A program made the position numbers and the translations under genes. The notes beneath the pieces are model-generated. The model did not search any database and was not told the DNA's origin. It saw only the letters and a list, made by a program, of their open reading frames with translations. Positions 8,790-16,717 of a stretch of 64,000 nt of DNA are shown here, piece after piece. The stretch's first letter is position 1, and each line of letters opens with the position of its first letter. Origin of the DNA: Streptomyces sp. NBC_01445 (GTDB taxonomy: Bacteria; Actinomycetota; Actinomycetes; Streptomycetales; Streptomycetaceae); the NCBI RefSeq assembly GCF_035918235.1, contig NZ_CP109485.1, positions 8,339,001 to 8,403,000 of the forward strand, in the 5' to 3' direction.

Positions 8790-10028
8790 TCAGTTGCCGA
8801 CGCGGCGGCGGACGTCCTGGAACGCGGTGTAGTTGGCGATCAGTTCGATCCGCCCTGGCGGGGCGGACTGCACCGCCTCGTCGACGCTCTCGCAGACCCG
8901 GAAGTCCAGGCCGGCGACCTCGAGCCGCACGGCGAGGTCGAGCCTGCGGTCGCCGATCACGAAGATCGGGTGACCGGCCAGACGTGTGTAGTCGACGTCC
9001 CACAGCCAGGAGGTGTCGGTGCCGTCGGCGCCGCGCGCGTTGACCGAAAGGATCACCGGGGTCGGCGGCGGGTCGATCAGGGAAAACGTTTCGAGCCAGC
9101 CCGCCGGGTTCTTCGCGAGCAGCAGACGCAGGTCGCGGCCGAGGAACTGCACGACGTCGTAGCGTCCCGCGACCGCCTGCACCTGGTACATGCGCTCGAG
9201 GGCCACCTGGGGCGGCACGCCGAAGCACGCGGCGACGGCGGCCGACGAGGTCGCGTTCGCCTTGTTGGCGCGGCCGGGGAGCTGGAGGTGGATCGGCCAG
9301 GCCGAGCCGTGCGGGTCGAGGACGTAGTCGCCCTGGAGCGCCCAGCTGGGCGTCGGACGGCGGAAGCCGCACTCGCCGCAGTACCAGTCGTCGCCGGGGC
9401 GCTGCATCACGCCGCCGCACGACGGGCAGGACCACGCGTCGTCCTTCCACTCCTGGCCGGCGGCGACCCACACCACGTTCGGCGAGGAGGACGCGGCCCA
9501 GACGACCAGCGGGTCGTCCGCGTTCGCGATCACGATCGCCTTCGAACCGGCCAGGCCCTCACGCCACTTCTCGGCGAGCATGCGGGTCTCGGCGGCGCGG
9601 TCGAGCTGGTCGCGCGAGAGGTTGAGCAGCGCGATCGCCTTGGGGGCGGTGTCGCGGGCGACACCCGCCAGATACTTCTCGTCGACCTCGATCACGCCGA
9701 ACTTCGCGTCCGAGCCGCCGGCGAGTGCCGAGGTGATGCCCGCGGGCATGTTCGCGCCGAGCGCGTTCGACACGACGGGGCCGGCGGCGCGCAGGGCCTC
9801 CGCGATCAGCCGCGTGGTGGTGGTCTTGCCGTTCGTCGCCGAGACGAGCACCACATCCAGATGCTGCGCAAGCCGCCCGAGCAGCTCGGGGTCGAGCCTG
9901 AGCGCGACCTTGCCGCCGATCACCGATCCGCTGCCGCGGCCCGCCGCGCGGGACACCGCCGCGGCCGCCTTGCCCGCCGTGACGGCCAGCTTGGCCCGCG
10001 GAGTCAGCGGCTCCGAGTTGCCTGACAT
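8790..10028 (-). CDS. murT: Lipid II isoglutaminyl synthase, Mur-ligase subunit MurT
   Basis: 412 residues. ATP-dependent Mur ligase-like subunit that activates D-isoglutamate of lipid II and amidates it with ammonia from GatD. The nucleotide loop SATNGKTTTTRLIAEAL is at about residues 63-80, followed by LGANMPAGITSAL and the Mur ligase middle segment VIEVDEKYL. A four-cysteine zinc ribbon CPSCGGVMQ...CGECGFRR is inserted at about residues 203-225, characteristic of MurT. The C-terminus is the DUF1727 domain. It is first in a two-gene operon with gatD, divergent from def. Confidence 0.94.
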   Translation of the reverse strand: MSGNSEPLTPRAKLAVTAGKAAAAVSRAAGRGSGSVIGGKVALRLDPELLGRLAQHLDVVLVSATNGKTTTTRLIAEALRAAGPVVSNALGANMPAGITSALAGGSDAKFGVIEVDEKYLAGVARDTAPKAIALLNLSRDQLDRAAETRMLAEKWREGLAGSKAIVIANADDPLVVWAASSSPNVVWVAAGQEWKDDAWSCPSCGGVMQRPGDDWYCGECGFRRPTPSWALQGDYVLDPHGSAWPIHLQLPGRANKANATSSAAVAACFGVPPQVALERMYQVQAVAGRYDVVQFLGRDLRLLLAKNPAGWLETFSLIDPPPTPVILSVNARGADGTDTSWLWDVDYTRLAGHPIFVIGDRRLDLAVRLEVAGLDFRVCESVDEAVQSAPPGRIELIANYTAFQDVRRRVGN

Positions 10029-10129
10029 CGTTCTGGATCCTCCTTGCGTACGGCGCCGCGCCTGCCCCCGGCATCGCTTGGTGGAGTCAGCCTATCGAGA
10101 TCCACCTTTGAGCCCGAACCGCGGCACCA

Positions 10130-10143
10130 CCCCGGATCCGGGG
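10130..10143. promoter_or_regulatory. Palindrome between murT and def
   Basis: CCCCGGATCCGGGG, a perfect 14-bp palindrome centred between the divergent murT and def starts. It could be an operator serving both, or a simple hairpin in the def transcript. Confidence 0.35.
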
Positions 10144-10169
10144 CTCGCCCTGACCGTACCCTTACGGCC

Positions 10170-10721
10170 ATGCGACACGGCTCGATCCCGGGCGCCTCCG
10201 GGCGCGTACGACCCCTGACCCTGCTCGGTGATCCCGTGCTGCACACGCCCTGCGAGGAGGTGACAGATTTCGGGCCCTCGCTCGGCCGCCTAGTGGAGGA
10301 CCTGTTCGCGACGATGTACGCCGCCCAGGGCGTGGGCCTCGCGGCGAATCAGATCGGCGAGTCCGCGCGGGTATTCGTGTACGACTGCCCCGACGACGAG
10401 GACGTCCGTCACCTCGGGCACATCGTGAACCCGCGCCTCGTCGACGCGGACGGGGTGGTCGTGCGCGGCCCGGAGGGCTGTCTGTCGCTGCCGGGCCTGG
10501 AGGCGGGCACGCCCCGCTTCGACCATGCCCGCGTCGAGGGTGTGGACCTGCGGGGCGAACCTCTGGTCGTGCACGGCACGGGCTGGTTCGCCCGCTGCCT
10601 CCAGCACGAGTGCGACCACCTTGACGGGCGGGTCTACACGGACCACGTCACGGGGTGGCGCCGCCGCAGGGTGCTGCGCCAGGCGGCGCGGGCCCCCTGG
10701 GCGACCGGCGCAGCGTCCTGA
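10170..10721 (+). CDS. def: Peptide deformylase
   Basis: 183 residues. Metalloenzyme that removes the formyl group from the initiator methionine of new proteins. All three signature motifs are present: GVGLAANQIG (54-63), EGCLSLP (102-108) and QHECDH (145-150), whose two His with the motif-2 Cys bind Fe2+. The ATG at 10170 gives a typical N-terminus ending in RPLTLLGDPVLHTPCEEV. No ribosome site is evident; TACCCT lies 7 bp before the ATG, which would suit a leaderless transcript. Streptomycetes carry several deformylases, so this may not be the only one. Confidence 0.93.
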   Translation: MRHGSIPGASGRVRPLTLLGDPVLHTPCEEVTDFGPSLGRLVEDLFATMYAAQGVGLAANQIGESARVFVYDCPDDEDVRHLGHIVNPRLVDADGVVVRGPEGCLSLPGLEAGTPRFDHARVEGVDLRGEPLVVHGTGWFARCLQHECDHLDGRVYTDHVTGWRRRRVLRQAARAPWATGAAS

Positions 10722-10732
10722 GGCTCCTTGGG

Positions 10733-11389
10733 TCAGAAGCCCGGCCCGCCCACCTTGTCGCCCGCCGCGGCGAGCCTGCCCCACAGCAGGTCGGCGAGGC
10801 TGCGCACCAACTCGCTTCGCGAGCAGGGCCTTTCGCCGAGCCACCAGTCACCCGCGGCGTGCATCATGCCGACGATTCCGTGGCCCCAGACGCGCGCGAG
10901 CTGCTGGCTGCCGGGGCCGAGATCGATGCGTTCCTCGATGACCTCGGCGAGCTCCTCGCCCATGCGGCGCAGCAGGGGAGCGGAGTGCATGCCGACGTAG
11001 AAGCCCTGCTCGCCCGGTGCTGCACTCTCGGACACGCTCTCCGAGGGGTGCATGAGGAAGCGGTACACCTGAGGCCGTGCCTCGATCGCCGCGAGATAGG
11101 TGTCGAGCGTCGACTCGACCCGCTCACGGCGTTCGGCCGGGGCGTCGAGCGCGGCCCGCAGCGAGGCGAGGAGCGCGTCGGTGTGGCGCTTGGCGAGCGC
11201 GGCGTAGAGGCCGCCCTTGTCGCCGAAGTGCCGGTAGAGGATCGGCTTGGTGATGCCCGCCTCGGCCGCGATGGCGTTCATGGACGCACCGGGCCCGTCG
11301 CGGAGCACCACGCGGTCCGCGGCCTCCAGCAGCTCTCGCCGCCGGCGCTCGGCAGACGTCTGCTGTTCCGTCCGCTGTGTGGTCTCCAT
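10733..11389 (-). CDS. TetR-family transcriptional regulator
   Basis: 218 residues. The N-terminal helix-turn-helix is clear (RRELLEAADRVVLRDG...MNAIAAEAGITKPILYRHFGDKGGLYAAL); the C-terminal part is an alpha-helical ligand domain. ATG 11389 has GGAG 6 bp upstream. It diverges from an acyl-CoA dehydrogenase gene across 164 bp that contain two inverted repeats, so it probably represses that gene and itself, with an acyl-CoA as the likely ligand; that assignment is inference from context. Confidence 0.92.
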   Translation of the reverse strand: METTQRTEQQTSAERRRRELLEAADRVVLRDGPGASMNAIAAEAGITKPILYRHFGDKGGLYAALAKRHTDALLASLRAALDAPAERRERVESTLDTYLAAIEARPQVYRFLMHPSESVSESAAPGEQGFYVGMHSAPLLRRMGEELAEVIEERIDLGPGSQQLARVWGHGIVGMMHAAGDWWLGERPCSRSELVRSLADLLWGRLAAAGDKVGGPGF

Positions 11390-11475
11390 GAGGTTTCTCC
11401 CCGCCCGTGCGATGGCCTGACGCACGCGAAACGTAACACTCGACGGCCTCGGGGCATCGAACGGGCTGCCGGGAG

Positions 11476-11524
11476 TTGACAGGGGCTACTGGCGAGTAAC
11501 AGACTGCCGTTACCGCAAGTAACG
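11476..11524. promoter_or_regulatory. Promoter and operator-like repeats between tetR and acyl-CoA dehydrogenase
   Basis: TTGACA (11476-11481) is a consensus -35 for the dehydrogenase gene. Just downstream lie GCTACTGGCGAGTAAC (11485-11500), an imperfect TTACT...AGTAA-type palindrome, and CGTTAC-CGCAA-GTAACG (11508-11524), a perfect 6-5-6 inverted repeat. Both overlap the -10 and start region, the position expected of TetR repressor sites. Another GTAAC copy is at 11432. Confidence 0.65.
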
Positions 11525-11553
11525 TGTGAAGTGTACGCAGTGCTGGAGGGGAC

Positions 11554-12783
11554 ATGGCCGAGTTCACGATGGATCTGAACGACGAGCAGAAGGAAGTCAG
11601 GGGCTGGCTCCACGGGTTCGCCGCCGATGTGATCCGTCCCGCGGCCGCCGAGTGGGACGAGCGTGAAGAGACGCCGTGGCCGGTGATCCAGGAAGCCGCC
11701 AAGATCGGAATCTACTCCCTGGACTTCTACGCGCAGCAGTTCTTCGACCCGACGGGTCTCGGCATCCCGATGGCCATGGAGGAGCTGTTCTGGGGTGACG
11801 CGGGCATAGCCCTGTCGATCGTCGGGACCGGGCTCGCCGCGGTCGGCGTCCTCGCCAACGGCACCGAAGAGCAGATCGGCACCTGGATCCCCCAGATGTA
11901 CGGCGACGCCAACGATGTCAAGGTCGCCGCCTTCTGCTCGTCCGAGCCGGACGCCGGATCCGACGTCGCCTCCATGCGCACCCGCGCCGTCTACGACGCG
12001 GCCAAGGACGAATGGGTCCTCAACGGCACCAAGACCTGGGCGACCAACGGCGGCATCGCCAACGTCCATGTCGTCGTCGCCGTCGTCGACCCCGAGCTCG
12101 GCTCCAAGGGCCACGCCTCCTTCATCGTCCCGCCGAACACGCCTGGCCTGTCCCAGGGCCAGAAGTTCAAGAAGCACGGCATCCGCGCCTCGCACACCGC
12201 CGAGGTCGTCCTCGAGGACGTACGCGTCCCGGGCTCCTGCCTGCTCGGCGGCAAGGACAAGCTCGACGAGCGCATGGCGCGCGCCCGTGAGCGCGCCAAG
12301 GCCGGTGGCGGCGAGCGCGTGAAGAACGCCGCCATGGCCACGTTCGAGGCGTCCCGCCCCGCCGTCGGCGCGATGGCGGTGGGCACGGCCCGCGCCGCCT
12401 ACGAGGAGGCCCTGGAGTACGCCAAGACGCGTACACAGTTCGGCCGCCCGATCATCGACAACCAGGGCGTCGCCTTCCAGCTCGCCGACATGCGCACGCA
12501 GATCGACGCGGCGCGACTCCTGGTGTGGCGCGCCTCCTGGATGGCGACCACGGGCAAGAAGTTCGAGTCGGCCGAGGGCTCCATGTCGAAGCTCTTCGCG
12601 AGCGAGACCGCCAAGAAGGTCACCGGCCAGGCCATCCAGATCCTCGGCGGCAACGGCTTCACCCGCGAGTACCCCGTCGAGCGCATGCACCGCGACGCCG
12701 CGATCTACACGATCTTCGAGGGCACCAGTGAGATCCAGCGCCTGGTGATCGCCCGCACGCTCTCGGGCATGCCGGTCCGCTAG
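11554..12783 (+). CDS. Acyl-CoA dehydrogenase
   Basis: 409 residues, full length for the family. FAD enzyme that oxidises acyl-CoA to enoyl-CoA in fatty acid or branched-chain breakdown. Seen: FAD/substrate segment AAFCSSEPDAGSDVASMRT, NGTKTWATNGGIAN, the RTQFGRPI segment, LGGNGFTREYPVERMHRDA, and IFEGTSEIQ near the C-terminus, with the usual catalytic-base region. A charged insertion (KDKLDERMARARERAKAGGGERVK) extends the loop before the C-terminal helical domain. Probably controlled by the divergent TetR protein. Chain-length preference is not readable. Confidence 0.93.
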   Translation: MAEFTMDLNDEQKEVRGWLHGFAADVIRPAAAEWDEREETPWPVIQEAAKIGIYSLDFYAQQFFDPTGLGIPMAMEELFWGDAGIALSIVGTGLAAVGVLANGTEEQIGTWIPQMYGDANDVKVAAFCSSEPDAGSDVASMRTRAVYDAAKDEWVLNGTKTWATNGGIANVHVVVAVVDPELGSKGHASFIVPPNTPGLSQGQKFKKHGIRASHTAEVVLEDVRVPGSCLLGGKDKLDERMARARERAKAGGGERVKNAAMATFEASRPAVGAMAVGTARAAYEEALEYAKTRTQFGRPIIDNQGVAFQLADMRTQIDAARLLVWRASWMATTGKKFESAEGSMSKLFASETAKKVTGQAIQILGGNGFTREYPVERMHRDAAIYTIFEGTSEIQRLVIARTLSGMPVR

Positions 12784-12791
12784 CCGAGTCG

Positions 12792-12824
12792 GCCGGTGCC
12801 CCTCGCGCGGCGCGGGGCACCGGC
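12792..12824. terminator. Bidirectional terminator hairpin
   Basis: 11-bp perfect arms GCCGGTGCCCC / GGGGCACCGGC with an 11-base loop, between the convergent dehydrogenase and GH89 genes. Confidence 0.8.
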
Positions 12825-12847
12825 TTCAGTGGCCGTGTCGCAGTGGT

Positions 12848-15037
12848 TCAGATCCGGGCGGCGACCTTGCGGGCGATGCGGACGATGTCGCCGGAGGGCC
12901 GCGCGGAGTACGCCGGGTGGTCGCGGACCCAGCCGTCCTCCAGGGCGTACCAGTCGACCTGTCGAGGGGCGGTGCCGTCGGCGAGGGCGGCCGCGAGCCC
13001 GTCGAAGTAGGTCCGCCAGCGCAGCGTGTAGAGGCCGCCGATGAGCCCGGCCCACTCGCGGTTCGCGTAGTCGTGCAGCCCGCCGTCGTCGGCACCCGAA
13101 CGCGGACCCCATACCGTCACCAGGGACACGGCGTCGTACTCGAGACGGTCCCGCTCCTCCTCGTCGGCGCCCCAGGCGCGAGCGTCGGCGATCCAGCGCC
13201 CGAGCAGATGGCGCGGCTGCGTGGCGACGGTCTCCTCCAGCAGCCCGAGCCAGGTGAACCACTCACTCGTCAACTCCTCGAACGCCGCGCGGTCCTTGGT
13301 GTCGTACGCGGTCTTGATCCGCGGCAGCAGGATGCGGCTGCGGTGCGAGACCGTCTGCCGGGTGACGTCCATCAGGTCGTAGGCGTACGCGGAGCTGCGC
13401 CGCAGGCCCGGTGCCACCGCGAGCAGTTCGGGCAGGGCCCGTGCGAACTCCTCGGGGTCGTAACGAAGCGCGCCCGGCGACCAGGAGGCGCCGCTGGACA
13501 CGTCCAGGCCGGGCCGGGCGCCGAACAGGCCGTCGTGGCCCTCGCTCCAGCTGTCCGCGCGCGTGGTGCCGTACGCGGTGCGGCGCAGGACGTCCCAGGC
13601 GGCCACCGCGTGCGCGTCGTGGCCGCCGTAGCGCTGCGCCGGCCACTGCTCGAACCAGCTCTTCAGCTCGACGGGTCCGTCCGTCCACGGCAGGTCGCTG
13701 AAGAGGGCGAACGCGGCCGGATTGTTGTCAGCGCCCTCGGGCATGAGCGCGATGCCGTCCAGGGCGCTGTTCTCCCTGGTGCGCCAACTCTCGTACAGGG
13801 AAGCCCAGTCGGGGGTGTTGGCGCCCATCGTCGTGTGGCCGCCGAAGTTCCAGATCGAGCCGAACGCGTACGGCGTGCCCGCCCAGTCCTTGTCGCGGTC
13901 GGTCACCGAGGGGAAGCGGTCGGAGAGGCCGTCGACGATGAACATCTTCGAGCGGTCGACGGCGTCGAGGATGTCGCGGCGCGGGTTGGTCTGCCAGCCG
14001 AGGATGTTCCAGATCGCGCCGGGGTGGGCGGTGCGAAGCGCCTTCTCGACCGCCTTCGCGGCCTCGCCGACCGGCACGTCACCCGGCTTGCCGCCCTCGT
14101 GCAGCAGGTCGAGCTTGTACATGGTGGTGTCGCCGAGCAGTTCGCTCTGCACGCGGTAGAACCTCTCGGCGATCCTGGCGAAGTGCGGGTCGCGGGGGTC
14201 GAGCCAGTCGGGGCGCGTGAAGCCGACCCAATCGCCCTGGGGGACGATGTGCGCGCCCGGGTTCCGGTCGGCGAAGCCGGGCGGGACGGTGCCGAAGTAG
14301 CCGGGGAACACCGGGGTCATGCCGAGCTCGCGGATCCGGCCGACGATTCTGCGGGCGAGCGCCGCGCGCCGGTCGAGGAGATGCCGCGACACGGGGCCGC
14401 CGAAGCCGGACATGTTCTGGAGCAGCCACCACGGCTGATGGGCCGGGCCCGCGATCCACCCGCGCATCTCGGCGTCGTCGTAACCGAATTCCTGGAATGT
14501 GCGGTGGTAGACGGTGTCGGCGCCGAGGTACACGAGGACCTCGTTGAAGCCGTGCAGTGCGAGGACGTCGAGCTCGCGCTCCCAGTAGTCCCAGCCGTGA
14601 TACGGGCCTGTGTAGCCGTCGTTGGTGTCGTTGAAGGCGAACCGGTGGGCGACGTTCGCGGCGCGCGTCAGGGGCGTGGCGAGACCGGGCAGTCGCGCCG
14701 GCAGGGACTCGGTCTGCTCGCCGCTCCACGAGAAGTGCGCGTGGGCGTGGTGACGGAGGTAGTGGTGGAAGCCGGTCAACTGCACGGCGGGCGTGGTGCC
14801 TTCGACGAGTATGCGGCCGCTGGACCCCGACACCCTGAACGCGTCGCCGGTGCCGGCGGTGTGGGGGGCGGTGCGGAAGGTGACCTGGTCGTGGTGGCGC
14901 GGCAGCAGCCGGGCCAGGGCGTCGACGGCCGGGGTACGGGAGGCCGTACGGCTCTCGGCGGAGGCACAGGAGGCGGACGCGGTGAGCGCGGCGGCGGAAC
15001 CGAGGGCGGTGAGCACGGTACGGCGACCGATGTTCAT
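12848..15037 (-). CDS. Alpha-N-acetylglucosaminidase (NAGLU-like, GH89), Tat-exported
   Basis: 729 residues. Secreted glycoside hydrolase releasing terminal alpha-linked GlcNAc. The N-terminus MNIGRRTVLTALGSAAALT is a twin-arginine signal. GH89 features follow: VQLTGFHHYLRHHAHAHFSWSG, AFNDTNDGYTGPYHGWDYWERELDVLALHGFNEVLVYLG as successive conserved blocks, GFGGPVSRHLLDRR, and FPGYFGTVPP. ATG 15037 has GGAG 5 bp upstream; the longer upstream frame is proline/arginine shadow. Upstream lie a DasR-like element and a LacI-type palindrome, consistent with induction by amino sugars. It is convergent with the acyl-CoA dehydrogenase gene. Confidence 0.92.
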   Translation of the reverse strand: MNIGRRTVLTALGSAAALTASASCASAESRTASRTPAVDALARLLPRHHDQVTFRTAPHTAGTGDAFRVSGSSGRILVEGTTPAVQLTGFHHYLRHHAHAHFSWSGEQTESLPARLPGLATPLTRAANVAHRFAFNDTNDGYTGPYHGWDYWERELDVLALHGFNEVLVYLGADTVYHRTFQEFGYDDAEMRGWIAGPAHQPWWLLQNMSGFGGPVSRHLLDRRAALARRIVGRIRELGMTPVFPGYFGTVPPGFADRNPGAHIVPQGDWVGFTRPDWLDPRDPHFARIAERFYRVQSELLGDTTMYKLDLLHEGGKPGDVPVGEAAKAVEKALRTAHPGAIWNILGWQTNPRRDILDAVDRSKMFIVDGLSDRFPSVTDRDKDWAGTPYAFGSIWNFGGHTTMGANTPDWASLYESWRTRENSALDGIALMPEGADNNPAAFALFSDLPWTDGPVELKSWFEQWPAQRYGGHDAHAVAAWDVLRRTAYGTTRADSWSEGHDGLFGARPGLDVSSGASWSPGALRYDPEEFARALPELLAVAPGLRRSSAYAYDLMDVTRQTVSHRSRILLPRIKTAYDTKDRAAFEELTSEWFTWLGLLEETVATQPRHLLGRWIADARAWGADEEERDRLEYDAVSLVTVWGPRSGADDGGLHDYANREWAGLIGGLYTLRWRTYFDGLAAALADGTAPRQVDWYALEDGWVRDHPAYSARPSGDIVRIARKVAARI

Positions 15038-15055
15038 GAACACTCCAAGCGCGTG

Positions 15056-15071
15056 AGTGGACTGGACCACT
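15056..15071 (-). promoter_or_regulatory. Putative DasR-responsive element (dre)
   Basis: AGTGGTCCAGTCCACT on the minus strand matches the DasR consensus AGTGGTCTAGACCACT at 14 of 16 positions, with 5-bp perfect arms. It lies 19 bp upstream of the GH89 start. DasR is the GntR-family master regulator of GlcNAc and chitin metabolism in streptomycetes. The match and the gene's function agree; binding itself is inference. Confidence 0.7.
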
Positions 15072-15121
15072 TGCGCCGGGGATCTTACGGAGGGCGGGGG
15101 TGGGTTCGATAGGGAGCGGGG

Positions 15122-15133
15122 GCAAGCGCTTGC
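15122..15133. promoter_or_regulatory. LacI-type palindrome upstream of the GH89 gene
   Basis: GCAAGCGCTTGC, a perfect 12-bp palindrome with the central CG typical of LacI-family operators, 85 bp upstream of the GH89 start. The identical 12-mer recurs at 48269-48280 ahead of the GH109-type gene. Confidence 0.65.
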
Positions 15134-15138
15134 GGGTG

Positions 15139-15437
15139 CTGTGTGCCCACCCCGGCCGGAGGTCACTCGTCCGTGGCGGCGGCCGAGAGCGCGGTGGCCG
15201 GGTCGTGCGGCGCGGGCCCCACGGGGGGCCGGCGGCCGGGCCGGCAGGCGTTCGCCGGACGGGATGGCCGGCGGGGGTGGGCGCAGGTGAGCGCCCACCT
15301 CGACCTGCCGTCACTTGTCTGTACGGATGGCCGGCCGGGGCAGGTGCACCTGTGCGCCCGCCCCAGCCGGCCGTCACTCGTCCCCGGCGGCAGCCGACAG
15401 TGCCGCGGCCGGGTCGTGGGCCGCAGGCCCCGCCGGG
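15139..15437. repeat. Tandem and dispersed copies of the SWIM gene 3' end
   Basis: A 33-bp unit around the SWIM gene stop codon (15350-15382) recurs at 15287-15319 and 15139-15171 (28 of 33 identical to the last). The furthest copy continues into sequence resembling the gene's last ~18 codons: 15172-15226 would encode GPAPHDPATALSAAATDE beside the true GPAAHDPAAALSAAAGDE. A ~62-bp unit starting GGATGGCCGGC repeats at 15262 and 15324. A 9-bp-stem hairpin GGTGGGCGC/GCGCCCACC lies at 15276-15299. No gene is seen between 15038 and 15373. Confidence 0.75.
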
Positions 15438-16717
15438 AGCCATCGGTCGTGGTTCTTGCGGTACGGCCACCAGCGGCCGTCGCGGCCCAGGCGCGCCTGC
15501 GCACCCGTGCCGGTGGCCGTCCACCGGTTGCGGATTGCCCGCAACGGCGGGCGCTCCCCGGCGTCCCAGGCCGCTTCGACGGCGGTACGCGCGCGTGCCG
15601 CGGTCTCCGCGTCCGGCGTCCACTCGTCCTCCAGAATGGACAGGGCGGCAGTGCCTCCGTGTTCCCACGCCAGCACCGCCGCCGCCAGGCCCCCGCGATC
15701 CCGGCCCGAACCAGCCGCGAGCCGGGCCCCGATCCACGCCTCGGGCGCGCCCGCAGCCAGCCGGACAGCATCCTGATCGATCGTCAATTCATCGTCCGGA
15801 GCGCGAAGTTCGTGACCCGGAGTCAGCGCATCCGTCAGCATCCGGTGCGCCTCGGCCGCCGCCTGCGCCCCGAGGAACTCCAGCGCCGCCACATCCGTCC
15901 CGGCGGGCGGCTCCGTCTCCGTGTCCAGCGACGGCACGACCGCCGCCTCGGGCGGCACCGGGGGAGCGGCGGGCAGCGGCGGCAGTATGCTCCCGGCTGC
16001 GAAGGCCTCAGTGGCGTCGACGCCGTCCACATCCACCGGCCCCTCGTCGGTCTCCTCGTCCGCGGACCCGGCCGAGGCGGACGCGACGCTGCGCACCTGG
16101 AGTTCGTCGAGCAGCACCCGCTCGCCGCGCCCGCGCATCAGCAGCAGTACGAACGGATCCTGGTCGAGGAGACGGGCCAGCTGGTAGCAGAGCGCCGCCG
16201 TGTGGGCACAGTGGTCCCACGCGTCACACCCGCAGCGCGGCTCCAAGTCGCCGATACCGGGCAGCAGTTCCACGCCGGCCGCCGCCGCGTCCTCGACCAG
16301 GTGCGGTGGCATCTCACGGTCGAGCAGCGCCGCGATGTGCCCGGCCCGCTCGACCGCCATCCCGAGGAACCGGTCCCACTCCTCCTCGCTCAGCCGTTGC
16401 AGCAGCACGTCGGCGCGGTACACGGCGCCACCCCGGTCCTTGACGAGCGCGGTGACCCGCCCCGGCCGCACCGAGACGGCCCCCACAGACCCGCCACGCG
16501 CCAGTGCGCGCCCCGCCTTCAGCTGCTGAAGGTCGAGTGCCGTGTCCTCCAGTGCCTTGAGCCAGGTCTGCCCCCACCACGACTGCGCGAAGCCGCGCCC
16601 CTGGACGGCCGCCAGCGCCGCGAAGACACGCTCCTCATCCGATGCGTCGGCCCCGTCACTGCCGCCGTCGGTGTCGGCGTCGAACAGGTCGTCCTCGTAC
16701 TCGTGACGGTCCGTCAT
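15374..16717 (-). CDS. SWIM zinc finger protein
   Basis: 447 residues. The SWIM motif CGCDAWDHCAH (CxCx5CxH; about residues 160-170) marks a zinc-binding module for DNA or protein contacts. The N-terminus is acidic (DDLFDADTDGGSDGADASDEE), followed by WWGQTWLKALEDTALD, a conserved opening of this family, and a C-terminal region ending WWPYRKNHDRWLPAGPAAHDP. It overlaps the helicase stop by four bases (ATGA), so the two are translationally coupled. Such SWIM-SNF2 pairs are common in actinobacteria; their joint task is not established, though chromatin or repair work is likely. Confidence 0.88.
   Translation of the reverse strand: MTDRHEYEDDLFDADTDGGSDGADASDEERVFAALAAVQGRGFAQSWWGQTWLKALEDTALDLQQLKAGRALARGGSVGAVSVRPGRVTALVKDRGGAVYRADVLLQRLSEEEWDRFLGMAVERAGHIAALLDREMPPHLVEDAAAAGVELLPGIGDLEPRCGCDAWDHCAHTAALCYQLARLLDQDPFVLLLMRGRGERVLLDELQVRSVASASAGSADEETDEGPVDVDGVDATEAFAAGSILPPLPAAPPVPPEAAVVPSLDTETEPPAGTDVAALEFLGAQAAAEAHRMLTDALTPGHELRAPDDELTIDQDAVRLAAGAPEAWIGARLAAGSGRDRGGLAAAVLAWEHGGTAALSILEDEWTPDAETAARARTAVEAAWDAGERPPLRAIRNRWTATGTGAQARLGRDGRWWPYRKNHDRWLPAGPAAHDPAAALSAAAGDE

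Noticed and set aside
10107..10162. Promoter for def from TTGAGC
   Set aside because: The distance to the TACCCT -10-like box is far too long for a sigma-70 promoter.
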